The notes beneath the pieces were generated by a model. That model worked only from the letters and a program-made list of their open reading frames with translations, had not been told where the DNA came from and did not search any database. Positions 50,048-58,892 of a stretch of 64,000 bases of DNA are shown here, in pieces. Each line of letters opens with the position of its first letter. The first letter of the stretch is position 1. A program made the position numbers and the translations under genes. This DNA comes from Thermoplasmata archaeon (GTDB taxonomy: Archaea > Thermoplasmatota > Thermoplasmata > Methanomassiliicoccales > Methanomethylophilaceae): the NCBI GenBank assembly GCA_015063225.1, contig SUSU01000001.1, positions 90,446 through 154,445 on the forward strand, in the 5' to 3' direction.

Positions 50048-51240
50048 ACCTTCTGGCTCTTAACGAAATCATCATAAAGCGGGGAGAGCGACCTCATGGC
50101 GGCGACCGTCTCCTTCAGACAGTCGACGGCATAATCGATCTGCTCCATGGTGGTATCCTCGGGGATGCTCATCCTCACGGATCCGTGGGCTATCTCGTGG
50201 GGGAGGCCTATCCCCAGCAGGACGTGGGACGGGTCGAGCGACCCGGAGGCGCATGCCGATCCCGTGGAGATGTAGATGCCCTTCATCCCGAGGCTCATGA
50301 GCATGGATTCCCCCTCGATGAACTGGAAGCTGAAGTCCGCGTTGCTCGGGAGCCTCATGGTCCTGTGGCCGTTGAGGCGGGAGTAGGGGACCTCGGCGAG
50401 GACGCGGTCGATGAGGTGGTCCCTCATTCCGATCAGCCTCTCGTTGTTCTCCTTCATCTCCCTGCAGGCCATCTCTGCGGCCACTCCCATTCCGACGATG
50501 CCGGGCACGTTCGTGGTTCCTGCGCGGCGTCCCTCTTCCTGTTCGCCTCCGTGCATGAAGGAAGGGATCCTCAGTTTGTTCCTGATGAACAGGAATCCGA
50601 TACCCTTGGGGCCGCCGAACTTGTGTCCGCTGACGCTTAGCATGTCCACGTTCATCCTGCGGACGTCGATAGGGATGTGTCCGAACGCCTGAACGGCATC
50701 GGTGTGGAAGAGAATGCCCTTCTCGTGTGCTATCCTCCCGATCTCCTCGATGGGTTGGATGGTGCCGATCTCGTTGTTCGCCGTCATCACGGAGATGAGG
50801 ATGGTGTCCTCGCGGATGGCCTTCTTCAGGGCCTCGAGGTCGAGCACTCCGAATTCATCGACGGGCACCTTCGTGACCTCGAATCCCCTGGATTCCAGGT
50901 ATTTCGCGGTCTCGAGGATGGCGTGGTGTTCGATGGTGGAGACGATGATGTGCTTCCCTTTCGATTGTAATATCTCCGCCGTGCCTATGAGGGCCCAGTT
51001 GTCGGATTCGGTACCTCCGGAGGTGAAGAAGATCTCCGAGGGTTCGGCGTTTATGCATTTGGCGATGGTCTCCCTGGCAGCCTTCACCGCAGCCCTGGGC
51101 TGCCTGGACATGGCGTGGATGCTCGAGGGATTCGCGTATTCGTCGGTCAGGTAGGGCATCATGGCGTCGAGGGCTTCTTTCCTCAGGCGCGACGTGGCCG
51201 CATTGTCGAGGTACACATTGTAACGACAGTTCCCGCTCAT
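50044..51240 (-). CDS. iscS: Cysteine desulfurase (IscS/NifS)
   Basis: VYLDNAATSRLRKEALDAMMPYL...FTSGGTESDNWAL...SVSGHKFGGPKGIGFLFIR; ATGA overlap with iscU. Confidence 0.95.
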   Translation of the reverse strand: MSGNCRYNVYLDNAATSRLRKEALDAMMPYLTDEYANPSSIHAMSRQPRAAVKAARETIAKCINAEPSEIFFTSGGTESDNWALIGTAEILQSKGKHIIVSTIEHHAILETAKYLESRGFEVTKVPVDEFGVLDLEALKKAIREDTILISVMTANNEIGTIQPIEEIGRIAHEKGILFHTDAVQAFGHIPIDVRRMNVDMLSVSGHKFGGPKGIGFLFIRNKLRIPSFMHGGEQEEGRRAGTTNVPGIVGMGVAAEMACREMKENNERLIGMRDHLIDRVLAEVPYSRLNGHRTMRLPSNADFSFQFIEGESMLMSLGMKGIYISTGSACASGSLDPSHVLLGIGLPHEIAHGSVRMSIPEDTTMEQIDYAVDCLKETVAAMRSLSPLYDDFVKSQKV

Positions 51241-51273
51241 GGAGGATTATCATAAGGCCCGTATTTAGAAATT

Positions 51274-51290
51274 CCTACTAAATTGGTAGG
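51274..51290. promoter_or_regulatory. Candidate operator, near-palindrome upstream of iscS
   Basis: CCTACTAAATTGGTAGG. Confidence 0.45.
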
Positions 51291-51306
51291 TGATTAAAGA
51301 AGGGTT

Positions 51307-51801
51307 TCAGACACACCCTCGAAGTGTGTATCCGAAGGCCAGGTATTCGTCCCTGTAGAACCTGTGGTACGTGAGTCTCCCGAACTCCTCAGAGAGGCAG
51401 TAGACGTTATCGTCATCCGGGAATGTAAGCACCCAATCGTGGTCAAGCCTGCGGACCTCGGTCAGCACCGCGCCTTCGTATTTCGAGAGGATCGCGTCCC
51501 GGAAGGAACCGATGTCCGTGCCCGAATTCATCAGGCCGATGACATCAACCATCCTCTCGTCATGGGGCATCGCGGATATCCTGGCACTTTCCGATTCGGA
51601 TATGTTGACCCTGATGCGCCCGGGCAGCGCCTCGGCGGTGATCCCCCCGAACTCCGATGCCGCCGAGAGGAGTTCCTCCGCAAGGGCGGGTGGGTCCTCG
51701 GCCGGATAGTACAGGGATATGCTCCCGCTGGAATCGCCGATCTTGAGGACTATCTCCTGCACGGTCTCGATGACCCTTCTGAGGAGGATGTCGCCGTTCA
51801 T
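51307..51801 (-). CDS. Hypothetical protein upstream of iscSU
   Basis: 164 aa ORF, MNGDILLRRVIETVQEIVLKIGDSSGSISLYYP...; own TATA/operator region. Confidence 0.75.
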   Translation of the reverse strand: MNGDILLRRVIETVQEIVLKIGDSSGSISLYYPAEDPPALAEELLSAASEFGGITAEALPGRIRVNISESESARISAMPHDERMVDVIGLMNSGTDIGSFRDAILSKYEGAVLTEVRRLDHDWVLTFPDDDNVYCLSEEFGRLTYHRFYRDEYLAFGYTLRGCV

Positions 51802-51804
51802 AAT

Positions 51805-51821
51805 CCTACTATAATGGTAGG
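51805..51821. promoter_or_regulatory. Candidate operator at promoter of hypothetical-iscS-iscU cluster
   Basis: CCTACTATAATGGTAGG, same 17-nt architecture as 51274-51290. Confidence 0.45.
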
Positions 51822-51881
51822 AATATATTATCCCTCCCGAAGGAGGGTAGAAGGGGGCCGGGGCCCCCCGTTAAGGTTTGT

Positions 51882-53417
51882 TCACCCGAACATGGTGTCG
51901 TCGTTGCCCACGGGACTCTCCATGATGTAGTTCTGGGAGTTCTGCTTCTGGGCATCGGAGATGTCGGTGCTGATTCCCTTCTGGTAGGAACCGTAGCGGG
52001 CCTTGATCTGCTCCTCGACGGGGCGGGCGATGGTGACTGCCCTCTTCACGTGGTCCGCGGTGATCAGCTTAGCACCCTCCATGACGGCGATGTCGCCGGC
52101 GGCCCTGATGAGTCCGCCGAGTTCCCTGAGCCTGAGGGTGAGGGAGCTCATCTGGTTGTCCATCTTGGCCCTCTTGCGGCCCTCGGTGATGATCTCTTCG
52201 ACGGCCTCGATGGTGGCGTGGGGGATGTGTCCGTCCATGGTGACCTCCTGGGCCACGAACTGGGCGTACTTTGCGCGGTTGTGGCTGTTGTCGGGCATGG
52301 CGACGTCCACCAGGACCTCGTAACCGTTACCGATGATCCTCGACCTCAGGGGCGAGAGGATGTTCTGCAGGTCCTGCATGTTGCAGGCCGCCACCAGGAT
52401 GAAGTCGCAGGGGACGGCGTCGACCTTGACGCTGGCGCCGGACGACTGGGGGTTCCTGCCGGTGATGGGGAACTGCTTGTCCTGCATGGCGGTGAGGATG
52501 TACCTCTGCAGGGGCCCGAGGTGGGAGATCTCGTCGACGAACAGCACGCCCTCGTGGGCCTCGTGGATGGCCCCGGGGATGACCCTCTGGTAGGCGGGGA
52601 CGCCGATCTTCTCGTGTCCGCCGTAAGGGTCGTGCCTGACATCGCCGAGCAGCTCGGTCTCGGACGCGCCGGTCGCCATGACGAAGGGCTGCCTGCCGAG
52701 GGGGACGATGGTCTTGACGTTGCTGTTCTTGCTGAGGGTGTTCCTCTTCTGGAGGGCCTTGGTGTTCAGTTCCCTGATCTTGTTCCCGGCCCTCTCGAAC
52801 ACAACGGTCTCCTCGGTCCCGTCGGGGAGGAGGTGGGTGGTGTTGACCCTCTCCTTGCCGGCGGTCGGGTTGCCGTTGAGGTTGTTCATCAGCTGCGACA
52901 TGATGTCGTTGAACGGATTGCTGCCGGTGTTCTCCCTCTCCACCTTGTTCTTGCCGCACTGGGGGCAGGAGACGTCGGTGGGAAGGGAATAGGCGCCGCA
53001 GGACGCGCAGCGGTAACCGAGCTTCTCGGCGACGCGGATGGGGACGTCCTCGGGGTTGCGGAGCTTCCCGTCGCCTTCGGCCTGTTCGGACGCCTCGGCG
53101 AGGACGGATGCCTCGTCGAGCACCTCCAGGAACGGACGCTCGGGGTTCTCGGGGTTGTGGGCGACGCGGATCTCGCTCTTCGCCTTGGGGAGGTTCATCG
53201 AGATCGCGCGGGCGATCATCGACTTACCGGTTCCCGGGGGACCGACGAGGAGGAGGTTCCTCCTCTGCACGGCGGCGATCTTCGCGAGGGAGATGGCCTC
53301 CTCCTGTCCGAGGACGCGGTCGATGGGGTCGGAGGGGATGAGCACCTCGGCGGTGCTCTTCATCCCCTCGACGTCCTCCCATGTCTCCACGGGCCTCTGT
53401 TTCTTTGTAGCTGCCAT
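51882..53417 (-). CDS. LonB-related AAA+ ATPase with zinc-ribbon insertion, lacking protease domain
   Basis: VLGQEEAISLAKIAAVQRRNLLLVGPPGTGKSMIARAI...CASCGAYSLPTDVSCPQCG...PGAIHEAHEGVLFVDEISHLGPLQRYILTAMQDKQFPITGRNPQSSGA...; ends shortly after ARPVEEQ. Confidence 0.9.
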   Translation of the reverse strand: MAATKKQRPVETWEDVEGMKSTAEVLIPSDPIDRVLGQEEAISLAKIAAVQRRNLLLVGPPGTGKSMIARAISMNLPKAKSEIRVAHNPENPERPFLEVLDEASVLAEASEQAEGDGKLRNPEDVPIRVAEKLGYRCASCGAYSLPTDVSCPQCGKNKVERENTGSNPFNDIMSQLMNNLNGNPTAGKERVNTTHLLPDGTEETVVFERAGNKIRELNTKALQKRNTLSKNSNVKTIVPLGRQPFVMATGASETELLGDVRHDPYGGHEKIGVPAYQRVIPGAIHEAHEGVLFVDEISHLGPLQRYILTAMQDKQFPITGRNPQSSGASVKVDAVPCDFILVAACNMQDLQNILSPLRSRIIGNGYEVLVDVAMPDNSHNRAKYAQFVAQEVTMDGHIPHATIEAVEEIITEGRKRAKMDNQMSSLTLRLRELGGLIRAAGDIAVMEGAKLITADHVKRAVTIARPVEEQIKARYGSYQKGISTDISDAQKQNSQNYIMESPVGNDDTMFG

Positions 53418-53426
53418 TTCCCAGCC

Positions 53427-55139
53427 TCAGTCGAGGTCGTCTTTGACCCAGACGGTGATCTCGGAGGGGAGCTTGGTGATCTTTCCCTTCTTCTTCCCGA
53501 CCAGGACGGGGATGTTCTTCTGGGCGGCGACGTCCACCAGCCTCTGTCCGATGACTCCGTCGGAGGCGATGGCGGCGATCTCGGCGGGGGAGTCGGGGCC
53601 GTTCAGGTACTCGGCGAGCTCCTTGACCTGGATCTTGCCGATCTCCTGGTTGTCGCCGTCGAGCAGGACGGCGTTGTGGGTGCCGATGACGTCGAGCAGG
53701 ATGGTCCTGAGGGCCTCCTGCTGGGGGGTGAGCATCTTGGAGCTCTTCTTATTCTTGGCGTCCCTCTTGTTGGGGCGGAGCTCTATGGCGGGGGCCTCCT
53801 CCTCGGGCTCGGTGGCGGGCTCCTCTGCGGGGGTCTCGGCGACAGCCTCCTCCTCGGGTTCGGCTGCGGGTTCGTCGATGACGACCTCCTCTTCGGCGGG
53901 CTCCTCTGCGGGGGTCTCGGCAGCGGTCACGGGCTCTTCGTAGACGGTCTCCTCGGCGGGCTCCTCATCGGCGACCTCGACCTCCACCTCTACCTCGTAG
54001 TCGTCGGGGATCTCCTCGGTGCGCCTCTTCTTGAAGCGGTCGGCGGCATCGTTGTCGAAGCGGTTCTCGGAGTGGCGTCCGCGCCTCTCGGAACGGTCGC
54101 GGCGCCTCGGGCGGGCATCCTCCTCCTCATCCTCGTAATCGCGGGAACGGCGCTCGCGGCGGTTCCTGCGGGAGTCGTCCTCATCGAAGTCGCGTCCGCG
54201 CCTCTCGGAACGGTCGCGGCGCTCGCGGCGGGGTTCGCGCTCCTCTTCCTCCTCGGGCTCCGCGGCGTGGGGCTCCTCGGTCTCGAGCTCGGTGTTCTCG
54301 AAGTGGAGGTTGTTCATCTGCATGTACTGGTCGCCGGGGACCTTGTTGCGCAGGCACTTGACCAGGGCCTTGGCGGTGAGCTCCTCGACCTCCTGGGAGC
54401 GGGGGGCGCGGGCGACGAAGTCGATCTCGGAGGTCTGGAAGAGCTCCCTGAGGATGAGCTCTCCTCCCCTGTCGCCGTCGACGAAGGCGGTGGTGACCCT
54501 CTCGCGGGACAGGTCCTGGATGGACTTGGGGATGTTGGTCCCCTCGACCGCGACGGCGTTCTTGATTCCGGCGCGGAGGAGGTTGAGGACATCGGAACGT
54601 CCCTCGACGATGATGATGGCCTCGGAATTCTTCACGTTGGGTCCGGCGGGGCACCTCTCCTTACCGAAGGTGGTGATCTCCTCTACCTGGACGCTCTGGC
54701 GGATGTTGTTCGCCAGGTTGGATCCGGTGTCGCGGGCCTGCTCCACGAGCTCGGCGAGGAGCTCCTTGGCGCGGTCGACAATCTTCTCGCGTTTGGTGAT
54801 GCGGACGTCCTCGATTCCGATGACCTTAATGGAAGCCTTGCAGGGTCCGACGCGGTCGATGGTCTCGAGCGCGGCGGAGATGATGGAGGTCTCCACCTGG
54901 TCGAGGGAGGAAGCCATGGTGATGATACCGTCGGATTTCCCGCCCTTGCATGCGACATCGACCTCGATCCTTCCGATGCGTCCGGATTTCTGGAGGTCGC
55001 GGAGGTCGAGGTCGTCCCCGAGGAGTCCCTCGGTCTGACCGAAAATGGCACCGACGACGTCGGGCTTGTCAACGACCCCGTCGGCATTGATTTTGGCCTT
55101 GACGAGGTACTTGGTTGCATTGGGATCAATGCTGTTCAT
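53427..55139 (-). CDS. dnaG: Archaeal DnaG primase with long charged low-complexity linker
   Basis: VVGAIFGQTEGLLGDDLDLRDLQKSGRIGRIEV...SEAIIIVEGRSDVLNLLRAGIKNAVAVEGTNIPKSIQDLSRERVTTAFVDGDRGGELI (TOPRIM). Confidence 0.95.
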   Translation of the reverse strand: MNSIDPNATKYLVKAKINADGVVDKPDVVGAIFGQTEGLLGDDLDLRDLQKSGRIGRIEVDVACKGGKSDGIITMASSLDQVETSIISAALETIDRVGPCKASIKVIGIEDVRITKREKIVDRAKELLAELVEQARDTGSNLANNIRQSVQVEEITTFGKERCPAGPNVKNSEAIIIVEGRSDVLNLLRAGIKNAVAVEGTNIPKSIQDLSRERVTTAFVDGDRGGELILRELFQTSEIDFVARAPRSQEVEELTAKALVKCLRNKVPGDQYMQMNNLHFENTELETEEPHAAEPEEEEEREPRRERRDRSERRGRDFDEDDSRRNRRERRSRDYEDEEEDARPRRRDRSERRGRHSENRFDNDAADRFKKRRTEEIPDDYEVEVEVEVADEEPAEETVYEEPVTAAETPAEEPAEEEVVIDEPAAEPEEEAVAETPAEEPATEPEEEAPAIELRPNKRDAKNKKSSKMLTPQQEALRTILLDVIGTHNAVLLDGDNQEIGKIQVKELAEYLNGPDSPAEIAAIASDGVIGQRLVDVAAQKNIPVLVGKKKGKITKLPSEITVWVKDDLD

Positions 55140-55436
55140 CTGTTGTATCTCCTATATCGGGGATACCACGTGGCCTGTCCGCTGTAACGCGCCCCGTATC
55201 CGTCGGTACGCAGGCATCCTGCCTGTGCTGCCCGGCCTTCCGGGTTCCATTTCCCATTTTCTGACTAGTCCGAGGTGTCCCGTCGGGAGCGTCGGACGAT
55301 TTGCACCGGGTTCGGCCGGTGCGGTGATTGTGATATGTGAACAGGAGACGCAGTCCCCTTGAGTTCGGACAATACTTGATTCTATTATAAGGTTGGTGAA
55401 CGGCAAATGACTCCAATAGGGGTTTCCGGGACCGGG

Positions 55437-57491
55437 TCACAGTTCGGTGACCGCGGCCCCGGCGGATGCGAGCATGTCGCGGGTGGCGGAGTTGCATGTG
55501 AAGTACAGCACCTGGGCGGAGACGGAGAGTTCCTTAAGGGCCCTGATGCACCCCTCCTTCCTGACATCGTCCGAGGTCATCAGCACGTCGTCGAGGATCA
55601 CGGGGGGTATGTCGCCCGAGAGGCTCAGCGTCAGCCCCATCTTCATGGCCAGCTTCACCTGGTCCTCGGTCCCGGACGACCATTTCTTGACGCTCGTGCG
55701 TTCGCCGGTGACCTTGTTCTCGATCGTGAGTTCGGACGTGCGGATGTCCGACACTATGCCGTACTTGCCTCCGGTCATCGCGGTGAGGAAGCGGTCCGCA
55801 TCCGTGTACACGGACGGGCGGTTCTTCTCGGAGAGGGTGTCGCACGCGGTCTCGAGCATGTGCTTCTCGGCTGCCAGCATCAGCCATCTGCGGACCGCCG
55901 CCTGATATCTCCCGCTGGCAGCCGCGGCCTCCGTGAGGGCCTCCTCGGTGGCGGTGTCGGAGAGGATAGCCTTCTTCTTCTCACGGATGGCGGTGAGCCT
56001 GTCCGACAGGTCCCCGGTCTGGTTGCGGACGTCCATGTAGGTCTGTTCAGCATCGCCGGATACGGGTTCGATCTTCTCTTCGGGAACGGTCTCCCTCAGT
56101 GCGCCTATCGCGGCATCGATCCGTTCGATATCCTTAGACGCCTCGAGTGCCCTGGCGTATCCCTCGTCACCCCCGTAACGGTCCGTGATGGATGCGATGT
56201 CCGCATCCACGGAGGCGAGCCTCGACCGTGCGGAATCGAGTTTGTTCTTCAGATCCGAGACGGTCGCGGCGGCACTAAGCATCGAGGTCATGCGCACGTG
56301 GTCCCCGCGGATGTCCCCCTGACTGATCCCGAAACCCGAGCAGAGCTCCTTCCAGAGTTTCTCGGTACGGTCCGCGGAGGGGTCCGCGACGGCCGTCGGT
56401 CTCTTCCTGAGACCGATGATGGCGATGACCGCACCGGCGGCGATCATCCCTATCCCGGCGAACACGTTGAACACTGCTGCCACGGCCGCACCGCCTACGG
56501 CGACGGCCGCACCGATGATGACAATGGGATTGACCCCGTTCCCTCTCCGGGCCCCGTCGCGGGAGTACAGATACTCGGGAATGGATTCGCCGAGGGTCTT
56601 CACCTTCGGGGCGAGGGGGGTTATGACGGAGGGTTCGGGTCCGCTGTAAGTCTCCAGTGCGGTGCCGTAATCCGATTCGGCCTTGGTCAGGTCCTCCTCG
56701 CTCCTGCGCCTGTCGGCGCATAGGCTGTTGTACTTACCGACCGTGAAGGGGTCGGGGATGGCGATGTCCGCGTATGCCGCGCGTTCCTTCTCGAGTTCCG
56801 CTATCTTCGCGAGGTTCTGCTTCGTGCCCTCCCTGATCTGCGATTCCTTGAATTCCTCGAACGCCGCCGCCTCGTCGCCCTTCGACGTCTCGAGGAGGTT
56901 CATCAGGTGGGCCTCCTCCATGACGAGCTGCCCGTAGGCGGAATCACCGTCGGCGGATGCATTCATCTCCAGCACCCTGTCGTCGGCCTCCTCGGATGCG
57001 CTCCTGAGCCTCGACACGGTGCAGTTCGCGGACCTCCTGCTGTCCGGCAGGAGGGATGTCCTCTCCTTGTCGATGGACTCCTCCGCTGAAGGGACCGCGG
57101 ATGCCCCCGGGACGGTGAGGAGACGGGAGCGGACGGAGTCGATTCCGCCCATGTCCCTGAGCCCGAGGGGGTCGAGGGAATAGATCGAACGGTATTCGTT
57201 TCCGGTGATGCAGCACATGTCGGGCGCGGGACTGTTGGATTTCTTGCCGTTGCGGGTGATCGTCTTGGAGGTGCCGTCCGGCAGCTCGATGTCTACCTCC
57301 CCCGAATCCGATGCTTTCGAAGCGGGATAGGCGGGCATGCGGTCGGGGAACAGGGTGCCGGTGATGAAAGATTTGAGTGTGGTCTTCCCCGATTCGTTCT
57401 TCCCGTAGATGACGTTGAGTCCCGGGGACATCCTCACCGTGCGGTCCCTCGTGCCCCCGAACGAGGTGATGTGGATGCGGGAGATCCTCAT
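55437..57491 (-). CDS. YhaN-like SMC/Rad50-related AAA ATPase with central transmembrane segments
   Basis: MRISRIHITSFGGTRDRTVRMSPGLNVIYGKNESGKTTLKSFITGTLF...; central hydrophobic NPIVIIGAAVAVGGAAVAAVFNVFAGIGMIAAGAVIAIIGL; C-terminal KKWSSGTEDQVKLAMKMGLTLSLSGDIPPVILDDVLMTSD. Confidence 0.88.
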   Translation of the reverse strand: MRISRIHITSFGGTRDRTVRMSPGLNVIYGKNESGKTTLKSFITGTLFPDRMPAYPASKASDSGEVDIELPDGTSKTITRNGKKSNSPAPDMCCITGNEYRSIYSLDPLGLRDMGGIDSVRSRLLTVPGASAVPSAEESIDKERTSLLPDSRRSANCTVSRLRSASEEADDRVLEMNASADGDSAYGQLVMEEAHLMNLLETSKGDEAAAFEEFKESQIREGTKQNLAKIAELEKERAAYADIAIPDPFTVGKYNSLCADRRRSEEDLTKAESDYGTALETYSGPEPSVITPLAPKVKTLGESIPEYLYSRDGARRGNGVNPIVIIGAAVAVGGAAVAAVFNVFAGIGMIAAGAVIAIIGLRKRPTAVADPSADRTEKLWKELCSGFGISQGDIRGDHVRMTSMLSAAATVSDLKNKLDSARSRLASVDADIASITDRYGGDEGYARALEASKDIERIDAAIGALRETVPEEKIEPVSGDAEQTYMDVRNQTGDLSDRLTAIREKKKAILSDTATEEALTEAAAASGRYQAAVRRWLMLAAEKHMLETACDTLSEKNRPSVYTDADRFLTAMTGGKYGIVSDIRTSELTIENKVTGERTSVKKWSSGTEDQVKLAMKMGLTLSLSGDIPPVILDDVLMTSDDVRKEGCIRALKELSVSAQVLYFTCNSATRDMLASAGAAVTEL

Positions 57492-58768
57492 CTGGAACCC
57501 CCCTCTATGCGGCTGAGGAGCTCCATCTCGGCCTCCTGGAGGACCTCGCGGAAGGTCCCCGCGTCGATCATGGCGCGGACCGTGTCCTTGATGTCGGACG
57601 CCGGGCCCTTGCAGAGCATATCCATGATCTCGCTGTCGTCCATGGCGAACATCCCGTCCGCCGTCCTGACGATCTCCGACATCAGGGTCTCGCCCTCGCG
57701 GATGCGTGCGAGGTCGATGTCCGGGACGGTCCTGACCGCCTCCACGGACGCCCGGCATTTCCTGGCCGAGGCGATGGCGTCCGCAATGCCGTCGGGGTCC
57801 GCCCGAATGGCCCTGTCGAGCTGTCCCTTCCCGGCGAAAGTGACGGAAACGACGGATCCCCTGGGGACCTCCACGGAGGATATGAGTTCGTTGACCGTCC
57901 GTTTCCCGGTGATGTCCGCCGTGACCTCGTCGAAGACAACTCCCTGGGTGGGGATGAAGCGGAGCTCCTCCCTGTCCCCGGTGACCGATACGAGATAGCA
58001 GCCCTTCTCCCCCGTCTCGCGGACGTTGCGCCCCTGTATGTTGCCGGGATACACGACGGCGGGGCCGTGCTCCCTGACGACAGTGCGTTTGTGGATGTGC
58101 CCGAGGGCCCAGTAATCTATGTTCCTCCCCGAGAGGTCGTTCAGGGAACACGGGGCGTAGTCCCCGGAATCGGCAATCTCCTTCAGGCTGCAGTGGAGCA
58201 CGGCGATCGTGTATGCGTCGGGTGAACCCTTGAGTTTCACGGCGAGGTTCTCGGAGGTGTGCCATTCCGCGTAACTCACGCCGGCGACCTCCACCTTACG
58301 TCCGCGGATGTTCATCCTCATCACCCTCGGTTCGCCGGGGAAGAGGTGGACGTTGGGCGGGTACGGGATGGTCTCCTCCCACTGGTCGCCGAAGTCGTGG
58401 TTTCCCTTCACGATGAAGACGGGCTTTCCGTATCTCGCCGCCTCCTCGCAGAACCTGTTCTTGGTGCGGGGAGTCATGAAAGCCTCGTCGAAGAGGTCTC
58501 CTGAGATGACCATGAAATCGGATTCCTTGATCCCCGCATCGATGATCCTTGCGAAGGAACCGAAGATGGATTCGTACACCTCCGACCCCAGTTCCGGGTC
58601 GGAGGAGGAGAGTGAACGCAGGCGGCTCCCCAGATGCAGGTCCGCTGCGTGGATAAAACTGAAATCGCATCCCATAGGGGGTAATCCCCCGTCTGAGTAT
58701 ATCACCCTTGGTTTGTTATATCCCGGCAATACTTCGTGTCCGGTGTTTTCCGGGAGGGTTCTGGGCAT
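57488..58768 (-). CDS. Metallophosphoesterase, SbcD/Mre11/YhaO-like exonuclease subunit
   Basis: FSFIHAADLHLGSRLRSLSSSDPELG...VISGDLFDEAF...IVKGNHDFGDQWEE...YWALGHIHKRTVV; ATGA overlap with YhaN-like gene. Confidence 0.92.
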   Translation of the reverse strand: MPRTLPENTGHEVLPGYNKPRVIYSDGGLPPMGCDFSFIHAADLHLGSRLRSLSSSDPELGSEVYESIFGSFARIIDAGIKESDFMVISGDLFDEAFMTPRTKNRFCEEAARYGKPVFIVKGNHDFGDQWEETIPYPPNVHLFPGEPRVMRMNIRGRKVEVAGVSYAEWHTSENLAVKLKGSPDAYTIAVLHCSLKEIADSGDYAPCSLNDLSGRNIDYWALGHIHKRTVVREHGPAVVYPGNIQGRNVRETGEKGCYLVSVTGDREELRFIPTQGVVFDEVTADITGKRTVNELISSVEVPRGSVVSVTFAGKGQLDRAIRADPDGIADAIASARKCRASVEAVRTVPDIDLARIREGETLMSEIVRTADGMFAMDDSEIMDMLCKGPASDIKDTVRAMIDAGTFREVLQEAEMELLSRIEGGSR

Positions 58769-58892
58769 TTTCTAGTAGTGTTCAAAAAGCAGGATGGGTG
58801 GTTGCGGCCGCGGTAAAAAAACAGAGTCGTTGTGCAAAAAATTGTAATTTAAACCACATAATACTAATAAACCCCTCTTTAAATTCGACTAC

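Noticed and set aside
52050-55187. 1045-aa plus-strand ORF
   Set aside because: Antisense to the LonB-like and dnaG genes; low-complexity Gly/Asp/Val/Leu-rich translation typical of antisense frames in GC-rich, codon-biased genes.
55240-55330. SRP or RNase P RNA in the dnaG leader
   Set aside because: CCCGGAAGGCCGGGCAGCA superficially resembles SRP helix 8, but the GNAR loop and flanking symmetric loops do not pair correctly; no RNase P conserved regions seen.
57492-58265. N-terminal extension of the YhaN-like ORF up to 58265
   Set aside because: This part is an alternative frame of the phosphoesterase gene; the conserved start MRISRIHITSFGG is at 57491.
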